Assembly (NCBI RefSeq): GCF_049615385.1
Contig: NZ_JBMZFL010000008.1
DNA length: 64,000 nucleotides
Direction: 5' to 3' (one strand)
Source of the DNA: Aequoribacter sp049615385
GTDB lineage: Bacteria; Pseudomonadota; Gammaproteobacteria; Pseudomonadales; Halieaceae
Shown: positions 60,867 to 64,000 of the stretch, one piece after another
Layout of the letters: every line of letters begins with the position of its first letter
How positions within the stretch are numbered: position 1 is the first letter of the stretch
Notes under the pieces: generated by a model
What the model was told of the DNA's origin: nothing
The model's database searches: none
What the model saw: only the letters and a program-made list of their open reading frames with translations
Made by a program: the position numbers and the translations under genes

Positions 60867-62255
60867 ATGCGACTTCATCGATCAGCCATAGCGGCTTTGA
60901 CTTTTTGGACATGCGCTAGCGTTGCTGAGCCGCTATCGCAGGACTGGGTGGATCAGGCGCGCGCAATTGGCTACGAGGCGGCAAACAGTAATATTGCGTA
61001 CTCTGTTGTCGAGTCCTTAACGACCGAGGTGGGACCGAGGTTGGCCGGCACTGAAGCAGAAGCGCGCGCTCGAGATTGGGCGGTATCTGAACTGACGAAG
61101 TTGGGATTTGACTCAGTTACCGTCGAGCCTTTTGACGTACCTCTGTGGGAGCGACATATCGAGCGTGGTCGCATTGTTGCGCCTGCCGAGCAGCCTCTGG
61201 TGCTGGTGGGTCTCGGTGGCAGTGCCAGCACTGGTGAAGCGGGTGTAAAAGGCGCCATCTTGCGCGTCGAATCGCCCGATGCGCTGCAAGCGCTGCCGGA
61301 TGGTGCCGCTGAGGGCAAGATCGTTTTTGTCGACCAAGTGATGGCACGTACCCAAGACGGCGCCGGCTACGGTGCTGCAGTCCGCAAACGGCGCGAGACC
61401 GGCGAGCAAGCGTATCGTTTAGGTGCTGTAGGGGCGCTCATACGGAGTGTTGGCACTTCGGGCCACCGCTTTGCGCACACCGGACAAATGAAACGGGCGG
61501 GAACCTCTGACCTACCCGTTGTTCCAACTGCGGCGGTGTCCGGCGCAGATGCTGATCAGCTAGGGCGTTTGCTGGATCGATACGATTCGGTGGAAGTAGA
61601 GTTGGTGCTGACCAGCGAGTATCTGCCCGCTGCGCAATCGGGTAATGTTGTCGCCGAGATCAGGGGGCGTACACGACCCGATGAAGTCGTGATTATTGGC
61701 GCGCACTTGGACTCTTGGGACTTGGGCACGGGTGCACTAGACGACGGCGCTGGCGTGGGTGTTGTCGTTGCTGCTGCAAAAGCCCTCATGGATGCCATGC
61801 CCGAAGGTCCTGACCGTACGCTTCGTGTTGTACTGTTCGGTGCAGAGGAAGTAGGGCTGGTGGGTGCTAAAGCCTACGCACAAAAACACCAAGCCGACTT
61901 GGATAAAATCATATTGGCTTTTGAATCCGATTTTGGGGCAGGGGATATCTGGCGTTTAGATCATGGTGTTGCTGATGAAGCTCTGCCCTTGATCAAGAGC
62001 ATGACAGCGATGCTGTCGCCTTGGGGCGTTATCCCGGGTAAGCCGGGTGCGACGGGCGGTCCCGATATTTCGGTGCTGGCGCAGGCGGGCGTGCCGGTTA
62101 TCACCCCGTTACAAAACGGTTGGGACTATTTCGATTACCACCATACGCCCGACGATACGCTTGATAAGTTGGAGCGGCATTCTTTGGATCAGAATGTGGG
62201 GGTGTACGCCGCGATTCTGAGCGTTGCCTTGCGCGAGGGCGTGTCCTTTAAATAG
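60867..62255 (+). CDS. Secreted M28-family zinc aminopeptidase/carboxypeptidase with PA domain
   Basis: A 462-residue exported dizinc peptidase. The signal peptide ends near SVAEP (residue 20). A protease-associated insert (about 130-245) precedes the metal-site blocks IIGAHLDSWDLGTGALDDGAG (His and bridging Asp), LFGAEEVGL (catalytic Glu pair), FESDFGAGD and DYHHTPDDTLDKL (last His ligand). The layout resembles human plasma glutamate carboxypeptidase and its bacterial relatives, which cleave dipeptides. TAAGGAAAG lies six bases before the ATG. Divergent from dusA. Confidence 0.9.
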   Translation: MRLHRSAIAALTFWTCASVAEPLSQDWVDQARAIGYEAANSNIAYSVVESLTTEVGPRLAGTEAEARARDWAVSELTKLGFDSVTVEPFDVPLWERHIERGRIVAPAEQPLVLVGLGGSASTGEAGVKGAILRVESPDALQALPDGAAEGKIVFVDQVMARTQDGAGYGAAVRKRRETGEQAYRLGAVGALIRSVGTSGHRFAHTGQMKRAGTSDLPVVPTAAVSGADADQLGRLLDRYDSVEVELVLTSEYLPAAQSGNVVAEIRGRTRPDEVVIIGAHLDSWDLGTGALDDGAGVGVVVAAAKALMDAMPEGPDRTLRVVLFGAEEVGLVGAKAYAQKHQADLDKIILAFESDFGAGDIWRLDHGVADEALPLIKSMTAMLSPWGVIPGKPGATGGPDISVLAQAGVPVITPLQNGWDYFDYHHTPDDTLDKLERHSLDQNVGVYAAILSVALREGVSFK

Positions 62256-62267
62256 AGTACGTTACGC

Positions 62268-63173
62268 GTGACGCAACCTAGTTATTGGGTGGATGGTCAA
62301 ATCCAGGAGCGCCTGCCAAAAGCCACTGGCGTATATCGCTTTTATAGCGATCAGGGCGCGTTGCTCTACGTTGGCAAAACGATCGATTTTCAGGCGAGGA
62401 TTCGCTCGCATTTTCAAACGGCACGCAAAGAACCACGGCATGCAAAATTGATGCAGGGTGTCACGCGAATCGAATGTCAAACTACCGCTGATGAGCTTTC
62501 AGCTCTGTTGGTGGAGAGCCAGGCCGTTAAAAGCGAACAGCCCCTGTTTAACAGACGTTTACGAAAGAAGCGTGCGCTTTGGACGGCCGAGCTGCTGGCA
62601 GACGACCAAGGGTATTTTGTCGTTAAGCCTCGCAAAGTAGAGCAGGTCGAGCAGCTTGGATACTGCTATGGACTGTTCGCTAATCAAACTCAACTTAAAA
62701 ACTGGTTGCGAAATCATGCCGCCGAGCACGGCTTATGCCTGCAGCGCGTTGGGCTCGATCGTGGTAAAGGGCGGTGTTTTGGGCGTCAGATCAAGCGCTG
62801 TGATGGCGCGTGTTGTGGCGAACAAAGTGCCGAGGCCTACAATGCAGCGCTATTGGACTTGTTTGCGCAGTTTCAATTGGTGGTTTGGCCCTATCACCAA
62901 CCCTTATGGGTAAGAGAATGGGATGATTCCAGTCACTCTGGGTCAAAAGCTCCACAGGGCACTGCACAGGGCTGGCATGTATTTCACTACTGGACTTATT
63001 TAGGCTCGTTTGAGCGCCCTATGGCGGGTTTGGAGGCTGATTTTGACTGGAATGAAGTGGTCGATCGCGACGCGTATCGTATTTTGTTGAGTTTTTTGCG
63101 CAACGATCGTGTTGCGTTGCATCAACTCGATGACAATGGCGATCTCGTCGCTGTGAGTAATCGGTTTTTATGA
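62268..63173 (+). CDS. cho: GIY-YIG nuclease, Cho-like (UvrC-type)
   Basis: A 301-residue protein related to the SOS-induced excinuclease Cho of E. coli, an alternative to UvrC for the 3' incision. The GIY-YIG domain (about residues 17-95) shows GVYRFYSDQGALLYVGKTIDFQARIRSHF and a late ESQAVKSEQPLFNRRLRK with the metal-binding Glu. A cysteine-rich stretch near CFGRQIKRCDGACCGEQS follows, as in UvrC. The UvrC C-terminal RNase H-like and HhH domains are absent. The start is GTG at 62268, 12 bases after the peptidase, and the stop overlaps the photolyase ATG by four bases. Confidence 0.86.
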   Translation: MTQPSYWVDGQIQERLPKATGVYRFYSDQGALLYVGKTIDFQARIRSHFQTARKEPRHAKLMQGVTRIECQTTADELSALLVESQAVKSEQPLFNRRLRKKRALWTAELLADDQGYFVVKPRKVEQVEQLGYCYGLFANQTQLKNWLRNHAAEHGLCLQRVGLDRGKGRCFGRQIKRCDGACCGEQSAEAYNAALLDLFAQFQLVVWPYHQPLWVREWDDSSHSGSKAPQGTAQGWHVFHYWTYLGSFERPMAGLEADFDWNEVVDRDAYRILLSFLRNDRVALHQLDDNGDLVAVSNRFL

Positions 63174-64000
63174 GCGCAAGCGAGGGGCTTCAAGTTGTAT
63201 GGTTTAAGCGTGATCTTCGGCTTGAAGATCATGCTCCGCTGGCCGCTGCCGCGAATGCTAGGCCCACGTTGCTGCTGTATGTATTTGAGCCCGAGCTCAT
63301 TAATGACCCGCACTACAGCGAGAGGCACTGGCGTTTTGTGACACAAAGCTTGCTGGAAATGAACAGTCGCCTAGAGCCTTTAAATCAGCGAGTTTATATA
63401 CTCAAAGGATCTATGCTGGAGGTCCTGGCCGCCATACACGCACACCATCCGATCTCGAATTTGCTGTCGTACGAAGAGACGGGTCTTAGAGTGACGTATG
63501 AGCGTGATAAAGCGATTTCGGCATGGTGCCGGAAGCATCATGTAAAATGGCAGGAGTATCGCTCAAATGGTGTAAAGCGCGGCCGATACTCGCGCGATGG
63601 GTGGGCTCACGATTGGCACAGAGTGATGTCTCAGCCGCTGGCTGAGCCCGAGTGGTCGCAGTTGTTGCCAGCTACGGACCAACAGCGATGCCTTTCTGAC
63701 TATATGATGGATCGTGCGCTATTGAAAGCGTGGAGCACACGAGACCCTTCGCATCAACTTGGCGGTGTTGGCGCTGCGCAGCATGCGCTGGATAGTTTCT
63801 TTGACGAGCGCGGTAAGATCTACCACAAAGCGCTGTCGAAACCGCTCCTGAGTCGCAAGCACTGCTCGCGTTTGTCGCCCTATTTAGCTTGGGGTAATTT
63901 GAGTATCCGTCAAGTGTATCAGCGGCTTCAAGCAGAGCGCGATCGGTCGGGGTGGGGAAGAGCCTTGAGCGCGTTAAACTCACGTTTGCATTGGCATTGC
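63170..64000 (+). CDS. Cryptochrome/deoxyribodipyrimidine photolyase family protein (3' end beyond window)
   Basis: An open frame of 277 codons runs to the window edge. The N-terminal antenna domain starts LQVVWFKRDLRLEDHAPLAA and contains LLLYVFEPELI and LSYEETGL. The visible part of the FAD domain includes ALSKPLLSRKHCSRLSPYLA and WGNLSIRQVYQ, then LNSRLHWHC at the edge, all in family order. It should repair UV cyclobutane dimers (or a 6-4 product) using light. ATGA overlap with the cho-like gene couples two UV-repair functions. The substrate subtype needs the missing C-terminus. Confidence 0.9.
   Translation, partial: MSASEGLQVVWFKRDLRLEDHAPLAAAANARPTLLLYVFEPELINDPHYSERHWRFVTQSLLEMNSRLEPLNQRVYILKGSMLEVLAAIHAHHPISNLLSYEETGLRVTYERDKAISAWCRKHHVKWQEYRSNGVKRGRYSRDGWAHDWHRVMSQPLAEPEWSQLLPATDQQRCLSDYMMDRALLKAWSTRDPSHQLGGVGAAQHALDSFFDERGKIYHKALSKPLLSRKHCSRLSPYLAWGNLSIRQVYQRLQAERDRSGWGRALSALNSRLHWHC

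Overview
The window is a densely packed piece of a chromosome from an aerobic, probably marine, gammaproteobacterium. No gap between genes exceeds about 220 bases, and no tRNA, rRNA, CRISPR array or insertion sequence was seen. Gene orders resemble Pseudomonas and its marine relatives: pyrG-kdsA-eno-ftsB-ispD-ispF, pcm-nlpD followed by fdxA and mutS, recA-recX, and mlaA-rssB-rssC with tal-dusA. A Na+-pumping oxaloacetate decarboxylase, a peptide symporter and an SLC13 carrier fit a sodium-rich habitat. The sox operon marks the organism as a thiosulfate oxidiser, most likely lithoheterotrophic.

Layout. 1-3.0 kb (minus): a protein with a long Ala-Pro repeat cut by the window edge, a POT peptide transporter and DusC. 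3.0-6.4 kb: oadGAB. 6.5-16.6 kb: accA, tilS, then a core run (CTP, KDO, glycolysis, division, isoprenoid, protein repair) ending in pcm, a DUF368/PopT carrier and nlpD; truD, surE and rpoS, usual neighbours here, are absent. 16.6-19.6 kb (minus): fdxA and mutS. 19.7-29.2 kb: a sulfur-oxidation island with two YeeE/YedE permease halves, a FadL-type porin broken by one in-frame TAG, an ArsR regulator with the two cysteines of persulfide sensors, and soxCDXYZA-(soxK-like)-soxB. SoxCD should allow the sulfane sulfur to be fully oxidised.

29.2-37.0 kb: a DUF302 protein coupled to a GlcD-type flavoenzyme, two sulfotransferases flanking a YrbL-like protein and a methyltransferase, an ELM1-family protein and MsbA, which together look like envelope glycolipid functions. 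In Pseudomonas mutS and recA are near neighbours; here about 17.6 kb lies between them. 37.2-42.8 kb: recA-recX with a LexA-box candidate, a Baeyer-Villiger-type monooxygenase with a TetR regulator, and an SLC13 permease.

42.9-45.0 kb: an undescribed-looking four-gene cassette with an outer-membrane barrel, a small exported protein carrying a double-glycine-like motif before a hydrophobic segment, a small membrane protein and an exported C39 peptidase. An internal UUCG terminator sits after the small protein. This is the best candidate in the window for a new export or processing system.

45.1-64 kb: M16C protease, glutaminyl cyclase, mnmC, a hypothetical protein, a MaoC hydratase, hrpA, mlaA, an RssB/RssC-like phosphatase and STAS pair whose receiver has Glu at the phospho-acceptor position, TerB-like protein, tal, dusA, an M28 peptidase, a Cho-like GIY-YIG nuclease and the start of a photolyase.
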